Shown one piece after another: positions 10,606-21,977 of a stretch of DNA of 64,000 nucleotides; within the stretch, counting starts at the first letter, position 1, and the number at the start of each line of letters is the position of its first letter. Position numbers and translations under genes: made by a program. The notes beneath the pieces were generated by a model, which saw nothing but the letters and a program-made list of their open reading frames with translations, was not told the origin of the DNA and made no database searches. Origin of the DNA: Klebsormidium nitens (taxonomy: Eukaryota > Streptophyta > Klebsormidiophyceae > Klebsormidiales > Klebsormidiaceae); assembly GCA_000708835.1 (NCBI GenBank), contig DF237226.1, positions 1 through 64,000 of the forward strand. The letters are read 5' to 3'.

Positions 10606-13500
10606 TCACGGATTCACAAAGGCCAGCTCCGCATCCGCCACGCGCAACAGCTGCCCCTTCGTGTTCGACGCGACGCAACTCTCCAACAAATACTGTCCCA
10701 AAACTCGGTGGGAATACCCCCCGGATCCGGTCGCTTCTGCGTGGCGCTTGATCCAGCTTCGGATGCGAAACTCGTTAATCCTTGGATACGACTTGTCCGC
10801 ATACTCAACTTGGATGCAGTCGATGACGCAGAAAAGCGCGCCCACCTGCGCTCGAATCATGCTGGCGTCGACGTTGAACAGCTGTTCGCCTGCGGATAAG
10901 AAGCATGCGTCCCCTTTCTTTCTCGGGGTCTTTCAACTCATTCTCGTTGAATCTTAACGACTCGGCAGGCACTCAAGGGTGGATTCTGTGGTCGAGCAGA
11001 CTCCTCGAAAGTAAGGGCGGAAGGACGGGATGACGCTTTCTGCCATCAGGCATCGGAAAATTTTCAGTTCAAAAGTGACGTCCTCTATCATCTGTTGTTT
11101 TGTCCTTCGTGGAGGTCGCGAATCTTGCCAGGTCTTAAAACCTTGACGCTGAGTACAGTCTTCGAGCCAGTACGCGGTCAGACCTTTCGCTTCTTACCGG
11201 ATGCATTGGCACGTATTCGACCTACGCGATTCTTTTCCAGCCGCGCCTCAATTGAAACCCCAGGTCAGTACCAGATTCGTACAAATTGGACGAATTTCTC
11301 AGAAGCTACAACTAACTATAAATGTGTCATTGTGGTACGGTTTCAGGTACGACGCATGACCTGAGTGTGATCGGGCAAATTGCTGGGCTGTACACCTTCC
11401 TCACTTTGGAAGTTGTCTCCGAACCAAGGAGGCACTGAATAGAAAGTTCCAGACTGCGACTCACCTCCCGAGCCGGTGATAAATGTGAAGGAGCTCTCGG
11501 GCGCCGCTTTAAGGAGAGGGACGAAAACCTTGGCCATGATGAAGTGCGACATCACGTACGTCTGGTATTGCGTCAGCATCTCGTCACAGCTGTCGTGCAG
11601 TCCCGCAAACTGCAGAAGGGGCCCCTGCAATGATAAGGGAAAGCGGCTCAGGCTTCAAACGAAGCATGTCTCCAAGACTGTGTAATTCACCAAAGGTCTA
11701 TGATCGGCATTACACGTGCATCTACATTAAGTGGGCACAACAATGTCAGACTTTTTCCAAGGTCTGCCCTCCGAAGCTGAAAGCCGACTTGCGTGGGCCT
11801 TTGCACCACTGCCCAAAAACGCACCTTTCATTCGCTATAACGTATATGACCGAGTGGACTGAGCATTTTGGAAGGGACGCGCTGCCACTCATGCAGTAAT
11901 CTGATGTGCGTGACTATCCTCTCTCCAGATTAAAACCCACAAGGAGGTAAACATTTCGAGAGTTATGGGGTAACCTTAGCCATCCCACGCGGCTTAAGGC
12001 TCTTCATGAGTTGGTTGTTCCTTTCAAGCTAAGACAGATCCATCCAGGCGTTTACGAAGAGTCAGGGGACGTTCAGTCGTTCACGTTTTTCGAGCGTCAA
12101 CAAACTGAGATTTGAGTTGCGTCTCCAGCTCGAGCCGTGCACAATTGGCCTACGAACACGTTTTGTAGCCTCTCGATGGCATCCCCACTAACAGTCGGAT
12201 TCCCAAGAAGTGTCCAGGACCAAACCAGATAGTAAAACGAACCAGAAGCAGAGACCTACTTTCTGCCATCAGTCGCGTGAGGTTTTTTAGCTGCCTGTCA
12301 ATGAGAATGAAGTTGCATCACCACCCTGAGCCATGCCCTTTCCTCCTACGAGAAGGTTTTGAGTCCCTTTTTATTAGCATTCTCAACCTGCATCCGAGCA
12401 TCATGCAGTACCAAATCCGATTTTGAAACTGTCTATAACCCTGAATTTGAGAATCATCCAGGACAAAACCCGATTTTAAAATCCTCGATAACCCTTGCAT
12501 TCAAGCATCATTCTGATTCATCCAGGACCAGATCCGATTTCTGGCGCAAAGACCCACTTTTTGCCACCAACTCCCAACCGCCGTCACCACATGGTCCACG
12601 GTGCCATACTTCGTCTTGACCTCGTTTCCCAAAGCTTCAACGCTCTTGGCGTCTGACACGTCTGCAAGCGGGGTCTCGAGATTGGCTGTGGACGGAAGGC
12701 TCTCTAGCTCGGACAGAAGGCTCTGCTTTCCCCTTTCATTCCTGCAGCAAATGTGGCGGTGTCAGACGCCATAAAATCTCCAATATGAAGTCTGGTCAGC
12801 GGAATGTTGCTTGTCTTTCTCTAGATACCCAGAATTCAACAAAGTCAATAGAGTTTCTGAGCTGCTGGTGAAAGATCAGAATGGTGCGAAAGCGGCATCG
12901 TGAGGAGGAGCCCTTGAGAAGCCCTACACGTTTGTTTGAGTGTTCTACGTGCTCAAATAAAGGGCCAGTTCCCTCTAAGAAGTAGAGTCTTCAGCACTGC
13001 AACCCAGCATTAATAAGCCAGCAGCGCAATGGTGCACATTAAGAACCTAAAACTGTGTGCAAGCGATTACAGAGAGCACCTGACATCGCAGCTCCCAGCA
13101 TTGCACACTTCTGCCCTTCCTCACTGTCCCTCAGAACTGAGGACCAGTGCTCTGCTCCTTTCACAAGCAATTACGAGCAATTGCTGTCTTGGCCAAACCG
13201 CCCAATTGGCCAGCGATTCAGCTGCTGAAGGCATGACGACAGACCCTTCCCTTGCAAGTGCAGCAAATATCGCAGGGCCCTTACTTCAGACAGACTCGGA
13301 TACAGGAAATCCTAAGAAGCCCCATGGGTCAGATGATTGAATGGTTACAATGGCTGAAAGAAGAAGCGGCTCTGCTCTGCTTCTCACCTGACAGGAGCAA
13401 TGACCTTGGCGCCCGCTTTCAACAGCTGGTAGATGATGCCGGATCCCACCGTGCCTGACCCGCCAGTGACCACCGCCACCTTGTTAGCTAGGCTTGCCAT
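10606..13500 (-). CDS. Atypical short-chain dehydrogenase/reductase (SDR)
   Basis: Four exons: 13500-13388, 12741-12558, 11624-11465 and 10889-10606; 741 nt (246 residues plus stop), all phases consistent. The N-terminus has the Rossmann nucleotide-binding motif TGGSGTVGSG (residues 12-21). A conserved-looking TAVGSWWQKGP follows at 91-101, where many SDRs have NNAG. The strand FTFITGSGG (145-153) supplies the usual catalytic-Ser position (Ser151). The expected Tyr-x3-Lys about 13 residues later is absent: the stretch reads NVDASMIRAQVGA. Binding of NAD(P) is likely from the fold; whether it catalyses a reaction is doubtful. The C-terminal part (EFRIRSWIK and GQLLRV) resembles the usual SDR C-terminus. 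It is a cytosolic-type protein with no clear targeting signal. Confidence 0.85.
12398..12545. repeat. Three degenerate ~60-bp tandem copies in an SDR intron
   Basis: Sequence of the form GCATCAT(C/G)CAG(G/T)AC-CAAATCCGATTT recurs three times at roughly 57-65 bp spacing in the intron between exons 12741-12558 and 11624-11465. A related TCCAGGACCAAACC occurs near 12210. The copies are more diverged than those in the rhodanese intron. Confidence 0.7.
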
Positions 13501-15550
13501 GCTGACTAGTATGTGGGCAGTTTGGTTACCTCTGTTAGAAGCAGGAGACAAAAGGTTCCAGAAAAGGCAAGTTTGTGTCGTTCTGCAATGCATACAGCAG
13601 ACTGCGTGAAGGCCGGTAGTCGCTATCGCATGTAATGCAGGTCTTTGTCAAGAGAGAAGGTTCCTGACTAGCGGTAAGCAGGCTGCAGAGCTCAGATCTG
13701 TGCATAAGCGTCTGTCAAGGAATACGCAGCTCAAAAGGTGTTGCACCGATTGCGTTAGTTGGCCCTTTTGATCCTGTCAGTGGCGTAAGCACCTTTGCTT
13801 CAGAAGGAAAAGAGTGTCCCTTCCAAGCGGATGCAAAACTTAAAGCGTTTTCCCCGGATGAGAGCACCGCAGCATTCTCAGAGGACTGTTCACAGTCATC
13901 TGCGCAGCTAGCACCATTTTTTGCTGGCAGAAGCTACATCCGGCTAGCATCTAGCATGACGCGATGTTCTGGTCCAGCCCATGGCCGAAGCTTCCGACCT
14001 GCGCCTGCAGGCTGCCGGTTCTTGTCGATGTGCCGGTTTCGAGGCGACCTAGAATTCTGTACGGCACGGCTCTGTTTCCCCGGTTTATCTAGCCATTACC
14101 AGTCGGGTTCAACGATCGGTCCGATCCAGAGCCTGGTCAACCATTACCACTTTGAGAATCGGATGATCCCTTTCAATAGATCCGCCGCCCTCCGGCGGGA
14201 GTCGATCGGCAGCGCCCGGCCGGGCCGCCAGCTGGCATGCGGGGCGGCCGCGCATGGAGCGCGACGAGCCTGAAAGCGGCCGTCTTGGCAGCCTTCCGCC
14301 ACTAAAGCTCAAGTCCAGTCGGTGTGTCTGATGTTCCCCATAAGACCATATTGCATTGCAGACGTTTGTTGCAACATCGCGTCGCTGGGACGTGTTTAGA
14401 TGGCTCCGCTTGCTTGGCTAGGATACGGCTAGTCCAATCAAAGAACTCGTATGAGCGGCACGTGCTGGCCCAGAGGTCTTATACCCTGAGTGAATGGAGC
14501 AGGTAGGCTCCAAGAAACTGGATGTAAGATATGATGGAGCCGTAAATGGAAAGCTGGCCGGCGAAAAGTGAAGAAGTTCTTGGGTCCGACTTAAACTGTT
14601 ACCTTGACACGGGCGTGACGTCTCTTAGTCTCTAAATTCCTACGTAGCAACATGGGTTTTGCATATTATTCGTTCCAAGTCTATCAGCAGCGCCGGAAAG
14701 CTTTAGCTAGGGCCCGAGGTCTTCGTCGGTCTGCGAGGTGCCAGGAGTATTGGCACCATAGTTGATACAGCTGCCCCCTTATGCGCCTCGGGTGGGCCTC
14801 TATCAAGCGCTGCGCATGATCTTTACTTACAAGACATCAATTGTCGACTAAAGTAAGGAGTGGGCTTGCTGCTGGTGTGCTGGACTGCCCACGATCGCAA
14901 ATAAAATGTCCAAGCTCCTTTGCGTCCGGTGGCGTGTGGGGAAAAAGAGTGAGAAAAGAGAATGAAGCACGACATGCGCTTGAAAGATCGAAAACCTCGT
15001 CGTAGTGAAGGATTCTCCAGTCAAAGTAGAGCGTTCGCCGTAAATCAACGGGGGAAACGTTCCCCCAACACATGAGTTGGAATGTTATGCATCCGTTTCT
15101 TATTCTTCTGACTAAATTAAACAAGGAAACGCGCGCTTCATCCGTGATTCGTATTCTTGCTCCAAGTTGTGGTGGTACGCTTTCGAACAGGCAGGTCGAC
15201 CTGATCAACGTCAAAATGATTATTGCAACCGTCTGCTCGTCACCAAATTTTCCACTCCTTCTGCTCGTCAAAACTTTCCGTTACTGCTAGCAGATTATTC
15301 CGGCACCTACAGTTGCTCGGCAGCCTGCTGACGATCAACTTCACAATCGTGACGATATGGCTTGACGCTTACGCGGGATGGACATGGCGTGCATACGTTT
15401 TCTTCTCCACAATCTGCACAAATAGAAGCCACCACGCGCTCTTTGACGCCATATTCTTGTTTTCAACACCTGGCTAACTCTACTTAGACACCCAATCTTC
15501 TTTCTTTGGCGACCAGTCCCTTCCCTGTCAATCTTCCTCACAATTTGCCA
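13501..15550. other. Intergenic between SDR and secreted-protein gene
   Basis: Both flanking genes are on the minus strand, so this holds the SDR promoter and the 3' untranslated region of the gene to its right. A GC-rich, partly self-complementary patch (GGCCGGGCC/GGCGGCCGCG words) lies at about 14205-14265. A minus-strand open frame at 14837-15271 has no motif, no splice support and no convincing composition. Confidence 0.5.
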
Positions 15551-18500
15551 CTAACAGCCCGTCGAACTAGGCATGGTGCCACAGTTGGGCAGGCACTGTC
15601 CGGTGAAGATCTGCACGGTGATAGTCACCGGGGGCGCAGCTGCGCCACAGCCGCCCGCGCAATTGTACCCCGGGGGGCAGTCGGCGTCCCGGTTGCAGCC
15701 CCGGTTGCATGCGGCGCACTGCACGTTGGCCTGGCAAACGGTCGGGGTTGTGATAGTGATGTTTCCCCCAATGTAAGCACCGCAGGCGCAATTGGCGGCG
15801 CACTCGACGCTCCGGCCGAGGCCGATGTTGTTGCAGGCTGTCAGGTTGCCAGGTGGCGGACCTGCGACGGATTGAGAACAGAGATAACGCGTTGAGTCGA
15901 GTAACGGGCAAGGAGCAGGACTAGAAGCGGGAAGAAACAAGAAAGGGTCTCCAGATGTATCTACATGCGAGCCTTGTGTGTCTGCGACTTGATAGCTCTT
16001 GAGAAATGATTCGCCGGCTGGTACAATTGCGAATGAAGTTGATATGAAACCCATTCGTATCTGACGATCGCAAAACACGTACTCTTACTTCTGGGCTAGG
16101 ATACGGAGAGACATCGACTCGTCAACTTAGATAATGCGATATTGGGAAGGGCAGTTGTCGAATAGCTTTTGAAAACAGGGCGCGCTGCACACAAAGGACG
16201 TTTTGAAAGTTTCAATAAAGCATGCTATTAACGCGTAAAGAGCTGGGCACCTGATTATAAGGCTCTCGTGTCGTTTTCGCTGACGTCTATTGGGAATTTG
16301 TGAATCTGACCCAGAGAAGGCCGTTTTGAGATCTGGAGGGGCGGAGGTGTGAAGATATAAAGAGGGTCTCTTTTTTAGAAGGGCTTCGTAGACCACCGAA
16401 GGAAGATACAGTCAACGAAACCCTTCTGTGGAATGACGCCAATGACGTATGGCTAAAGGGATCGCTGGCGGCTGGACCCAATAATTGCTGCGTAGTAAAT
16501 TTTGAACACAGCCCAGTTGACGGACTAGCCATGCACGGGGGAGCTTTTGCAAGCAGTAGCAGCATACATATTCTTACCAAAAAAAGAAGCTAAGTGCTTT
16601 TAATAAGAGAAGCTGGTTATTTCCCCTTTCCTCACATTGTTAAAAGCCCCTTCTCGTCCATTTTACGACAAAGGAAAAGCAGGAGCACACAAACAAAGCA
16701 GGGGCCGCATCGAAGAAGCACAAGGCCGGATGACACAGAACAAAGAGGGGACTATTACTTGGGGGAGGGACTGGTGCCGCGGTAACTGCAGGCAGCGTCC
16801 CTACCGGTAGCAGCGTGGGCTGCGCAACGCAGTAAACCGCGACCTGTGGAAACAAACGGCGTTAGGTACCTGTAAATGCGAGAACCTGCATACTGCAGAC
16901 GCCCGCTCACAGAATTGAATCAGACGAACTCGTTTCAGCGTACGTGCAGCGAAGCGTGGTATGACAACAGCGGGTCCATGGATGATGCACTCCATCGAAA
17001 CGGGTAATTTTGAAGGTTGCAAGGGTCGCGCATCTTGGAAGCGTTCACCAGTCACTTGAATGCCTCTGGTCAGGACCTTAAGTTTAGTACACAGGGCAAT
17101 AGAACCTGGTGAAGCGGTTGTCAAGAGTTGCTTCAAACATGGTGTGGGAGTCAAGATACAACGTGGCATTCATGTTGCAGGAAAGCCGGGCCCAAAACAC
17201 GTCACAAGTTCCTCCGTAGTTCTTCTGAAGATCTTTTCGGTGACCATCAAAATAGAAACAACCTGCCGACGCCCTCTTTCACCCAACCCGGCAGACTTAC
17301 CGCAACCTCCACGGGAGCCACCGTGAATTCGGGGCTGCTGGTCGCGACCGGGTTGAGGATGAAGCTCCCCGGACCGCCCGAAAAGACGGAGATGTTGGGC
17401 GTAGTGAAACTGTTCCGGACGCTGCGGATGACGATGTTATCCAGCCCGGTAGGACTAACCAGGGCAACAGGGCCGACGGCCGCGGTCGCACCGATGAAGC
17501 CGCTGCGAACTGGGAGCTGCGTGACGGGACAAAGCAACTTGTTTAGTGCTTATGGACTCTTTCGAGTTCCTGAATCCGGTGCCTTTATTGATTTGGAGGG
17601 GAGCGTTACACGGCAGGAGTTGCTCTGGACTAAGGTGTACGTTACATCCCTCTGGAACGACGACGTTCTCTCGGACACATGCACAATACTCTGATTTGAA
17701 GCTTTGTGTATTAGTAAGAAGGGCGATTCGCTCAGGTGCTTGACTCGCATGCGATTCGTCGGCCTGAAACCCTTCTCGAATATCTCTCAGGAGAGGCTTC
17801 TCACCGCTAGGGCCGGGTTGATGTTAACCAGGAGCAGGTTCTCCCGCGATCCGCCGACCGGAATGTCAAACGTGGACGGAGCCGAAGTGGTCGTATTGGT
17901 GGTGGTGTTGAGAACTTGCCAGAGGTCATTGTTGGCTTGGTTGCTGCTCAGTACGATCCTCACAGGCGTCGAACACATGTTAGTGATGTTAACCCGGGCG
18001 GTTTGTGGCGGCGGGACTGGAGGGGGACCTGTCAGGGAGTGGTTGAACACTTAATCAACCTGGTTAGTGCTTCGTTAGTCGCGATCCGCACCCGGCGCTG
18101 TGGCAGGTGAAATGTTTAGACGACCACTTGATCTTCGAACAACTTACGCTGAACTAGACTACTAGGTTCTTCCAGAACTTTGCGAGTGCGAGTGTGCGAT
18201 GAGCAGGAAAAGCTCTGTCAGTACGAGCTGAGAGGAAGAAAAGGCCGCATCTCTGGGGTTGGTTGACAAGGATACAAAGTTGGGAAAGCCGTCCAGCAAC
18301 TCAAAGATGGTAGTATTTGCGCGACTTTCTGACGGGCACTCCGATAATTCAGGGATTGGATACAGGAACACAAGGGTTTGCTACGAAGATATGTGTGGAA
18401 AACAAGTGTTGCGTGATGCATCTGTAATCCATTGGACATAAGGGCCTGATTTCAAGTTAAAACGATTCGGCAGAGGATTTTGCGGTTGCGCAAAACCTTC

Positions 18501-19862
18501 AGGAAAGCAATTCGCCGGACACGAATTTTCAAGGAATTGTGACCAGAGCTTGACCAGAGCTCAATGAAGCCTGTTGGGTTGTATAGGTATACCTGGCGGA
18601 GGGGGCGGAGTACAGCTGATGCGGATGATGAGCTCCGCTGGAGCCGCAATCGAAGTTGGGTCCCACGTGTTGACAATCGATTGGATGAAGAAACGGCCGC
18701 CCCCGCTTGCACGGTAGGTGGTATCGGGGGGAAGGACGTAACTGCCAAGCAGGCTCAGATTATCTTCGGCGAAGGTCGGGAAGGGAGCACCGGTGGGGGC
18801 GACGTAAATGGTGCCCTCGTACTGGAAGGGGCCCACCTGCAGCAATAAAAACCGTTTTTGTCGACCCGAAGGTTTGTGAAGGGTCAAGTACCCTGGGTTA
18901 ATTGCCTTTGCAGTATCATAGGATCTGATCTCTGGAAAAGGAAAAGCGGGGAACCAGAAAAGGTCTTCGCAGCACATGATGAAGAGATAGAGCCTGCGTA
19001 TAACACGTTACTGTTGGAGATTGTCTTTTCAAATTCTACAGAGCTACCGGAAACTACTACAAAAGGAATTCTGGGAAGAGGGTTGTCACACAAGCTTCCC
19101 CACTCAAGGACACCGTGTCTTACCTGATTGGTGTTGTTGTCAGTCAGAATGAGCCTCGGAATCGTCTCCCCAGCGGGCAGAATGAACGGGTTGCTCGGAA
19201 GGGGCTCCTCAACCGTGAGTAGAGTCTCCAGCGCCGGATCAAAAACATTGACGATCCGGCGGATGTTATACTGCTCCCACAGATTCTCGCCCCCCAGGTA
19301 GACTTGGACGTCTGTCGGGCACACGTTCTGCAGAATCACCCGCACCTGTGGACGTCCGAAGAGTATGGGGCCCTGTGCAAGCGTGCCTGCGAGTAATCAG
19401 CACGAGCCGTTAAAGTTAGGAGAGGGGATGAAGAAGAAAGCTGATGGGGTTTTAATTCAGAGTGCAAATGATCTGGATAAGGGCATGGCCTGAATCATTC
19501 CGACCGGGCAGATTATCGTGAATCGGGTCTGCCCAGGATCCAATGTTTTGGCACTTCTGAGAAGCAACGACCACTTTCCTCACAAAACTATCAGACCTGC
19601 TCAATATTGAGATCAATATCGTGATAAGCAAGTGGGCACGAGCAAAAACTTCTGGTGGTTTGAATCCAGCCCAATGGAAAGTTTCGAAAAGCAAGCCCGC
19701 ATTCATTCGTCTGATGCTAACAAACCCCATACTGATAATCTGCATAAAGTGCCACGGTAATCTCGGCTTACCTGTAGCCAGCGTTCCTACCAGCACCAGC
19801 AAGACGAGGGTCGACGCCAGAGACTTGCCGCTGGTGAGCGATCGACAAACGCCCCTTGCCAT
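15551..19862 (-). CDS. Secreted two-module protein with Cys-rich tail, function unknown
   Basis: Seven exons: 19862-19772, 19386-19124, 18836-18593, 18028-17805, 17516-17301, 16843-16759 and 15861-15551; 1,434 nt (477 residues plus stop), all phases agreeing. Residues 1-31 form a signal peptide with a Leu/Val core (STLVLLVLVGTLA). Two related modules follow. Module 1 (about 31-199) opens VRVILQNVCPTDVQVYL and ends ELIIRISC before TPPPPPG. Module 2 (about 200-374) opens ARVNITNMCSTPVRIVL and ends with a PVPPPSPPPG linker. Each module is bounded by phase-1 introns, the pattern expected of a duplicated or shuffled unit. The tail (375-477) has 14 cysteines (CNRGCNRDADCPPGYNCAGG) and NxT glycosylation sites. 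Pro-rich linkers between secreted modules suggest an extracellular or cell-wall location. I do not recognise the family. Confidence 0.8.
18540..18561. repeat. 11-bp direct repeat in an intron
   Basis: GACCAGAGCTT is followed at once by GACCAGAGCTC, a perfect or near-perfect adjacent duplication just inside the intron after exon 18836-18593 of the secreted-protein gene. Confidence 0.7.
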
Positions 19863-21977
19863 CTTTCACCAGAAGAGGCAGCAAAATCCTCAGAAACAAG
19901 CAGAAGAGAAGGGAAAGGTCGCCTTTGCTCTCGATGGTGACTTTAGCTCTTGAAGTGATCGAGCTCTTTCGACTGCGGGCACAGAAGGAGAGCTGGCAAG
20001 AGTCTGGAAGACGGAGCGGACATATTCGTAATCCTGCTGTATCTTACATCCTGCTCGCTCCCTTTAAGCCCAGTGTTCGCCAGTCTACAGGCAGGGTTTG
20101 GCAGTGCCTCGCTGGCCTAAAAAGCTGTTTTTCAATCTGTTACTTGGCTGCAATCCGTTATCGGTTAGCGAGGAACTCGTATAGTCACAACATTGGTCCA
20201 CAAATTCCTAGGCGGAATATGGAGTCGGCAACACCAACACCGCTCGTTTTCTGACCCGAGGCGTTCACCATGTCGTGAGAAGATCCATTTTGCTACATTG
20301 GGATTCCATGTGCAAAGCACTCTCTGGCTGTTCTGCGCCTTCGAATCTTGAGCTCAAAATGATACATCCGTCTCTGAGGAGGAAATTGCATCGCTCGCGC
20401 CGAGAAGACCCGATTCTATGATTACCGAGACTCGCAGAAAGTCTCGTGAAGCGTGCTAGCTTCCGAGAAACACCTTCTGGCAACAAGGTTGGACAGACTT
20501 AGGTTGTATCTGTCGCGAGCCGTCAACGCACGGACTCACACGGACTCGACGCAACGGTAGCGGCTCCAATGATCAGGAATCACGTCATCGGACCGGCTCC
20601 CCGGGCCCTCACTCGTGTTCCCACAACGATATTTATTTTTTAGATCTCTACTTCTCTTCTCTCTGATTGCAGTAACTTGCGACGGAAGCGCGCGTCAGAT
20701 CAGAGAATCGAAACTGGCTGGTGAATGGAACTTCAGTGTGCGAGGTACGTACTCATTTTCGCACACGGCTCAGGAAGGCGCCGGGGCGAACAGTTCAAGT
20801 TTACCAACCGTGAGGGAGACTTACACGTTAGAGACTGAGCTGTTTCGGTCGGCCCTTCGTACAACGTCTTGATGTTGATTCTGCGACGTTGGGGCCGGAA
20901 TTGAAGGTGCGCCTTGCTGGTTTTAGATAGGCACGTGGGGCCTAAATCTGGATTTCGGGTATCTCTAGGGCAATTACTTCTTCTGGGCAGATACCGACGG
21001 CGGGCGCCGCACGCTGCTTGACGCAAGCAACTTTTAGTACTGGCAAGAACCTGGGGCGCCATTCCCACAGTGGCCGCGGAGCCCTGCAGCACCTCAAGCC
21101 CCCTTAATTGCCTAAGCCTTCAAGTTATCATGCGCTCGGCATGGATAATTGCAACATGATATTGCCATGTGGCTGCGGCATTTTATCCGATCATTCGTTA
21201 TGATCCTCAGTGATATAGCATGATCCATTAAGCTCGATCTGGCTCATTGAGCGCACCGCCGGCCGCGGGCGGCCTCGATATATCCTCCAAAGACAGCGCG
21301 CAATACTGCTGCAGTGACACCAACGTGTAGGATATCACGTTGCCTTCTGACAACCTGTCTTCTAATCAGTTTCAAAGCATATGATAAAGAATGTGATTTC
21401 CTTCATGATCAGTAACGCAGCCCGCCCCCCATGCGGCCATGGCACGAATGCACATGCATGCTAGCGCGCTCGGCTAATTCGTAGTATACGTTTTTGCAGG
21501 GCTGCGGCGCCGTCATTGCTTATACTAAGCTCCCGGTCCCGACCGGCAGCCTACTAGGCTACTACACATAACGTTCATATAGCCCATGCAATGATACCGC
21601 GTCCGACCCCTAAGTTCTGAATTTTGAAGCAGTTCGGACACCGAGCAAACTTTTAAAAGTCAGCTTAATAGCCTGAAGTCCATCTATAAGGTTCCAGTCG
21701 TTCCTCAGCACACAGGCAACTTTATTTCATGCAAGAAACAGCAAGTCAACGTAGCGTCAACAGTGTATGTTCCGTCTACTCAAGACCGTGTGCCCGTCGC
21801 AAAGGTCGGAGTCCACTCACGGACAATTGTTCTCGTAATCATCAAAGTAAACCTGTACACCATGTAGATTCCACTTAAACACCTGTGATGATTGAAGGCT
21901 TCTTGCATTGTTCCTTGTGCTCCTTCTTCCAGTGGACAAGCTGCGCATGGAAAGCGGAACGAAATTACTCTGCCATA
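19863..21977. other. Intergenic, no gene seen
   Basis: Contains the promoter of the secreted-protein gene (right of 19862) and the 3' end of the MYND gene. A frame near 20615-20872 reads like a signal peptide but has no ATG. A GC-rich patch (CCGCCGGCCGCGGGCGG) lies at 21255-21275, surrounded by TGCATG and GATATC words. No exon with protein-like sequence was found. Confidence 0.5.

Noticed and set aside
10493-10957. 154-residue plus-strand open frame
   Set aside because: It lies antisense to the last SDR exon, whose frame is supported by phase and by SDR motifs.
13029-13340. 103-residue plus-strand open frame
   Set aside because: It lies inside the first SDR intron on the opposite strand and has low-complexity Ser/Leu composition with no domain.
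14837-15271. 144-residue minus-strand open frame
   Set aside because: It has no motif and sits in the probable 3' untranslated region of the secreted-protein gene.
20615-20872. Signal-peptide-like plus-strand frame
   Set aside because: It starts at GTG with no ATG, has no following exon and no conserved motif.
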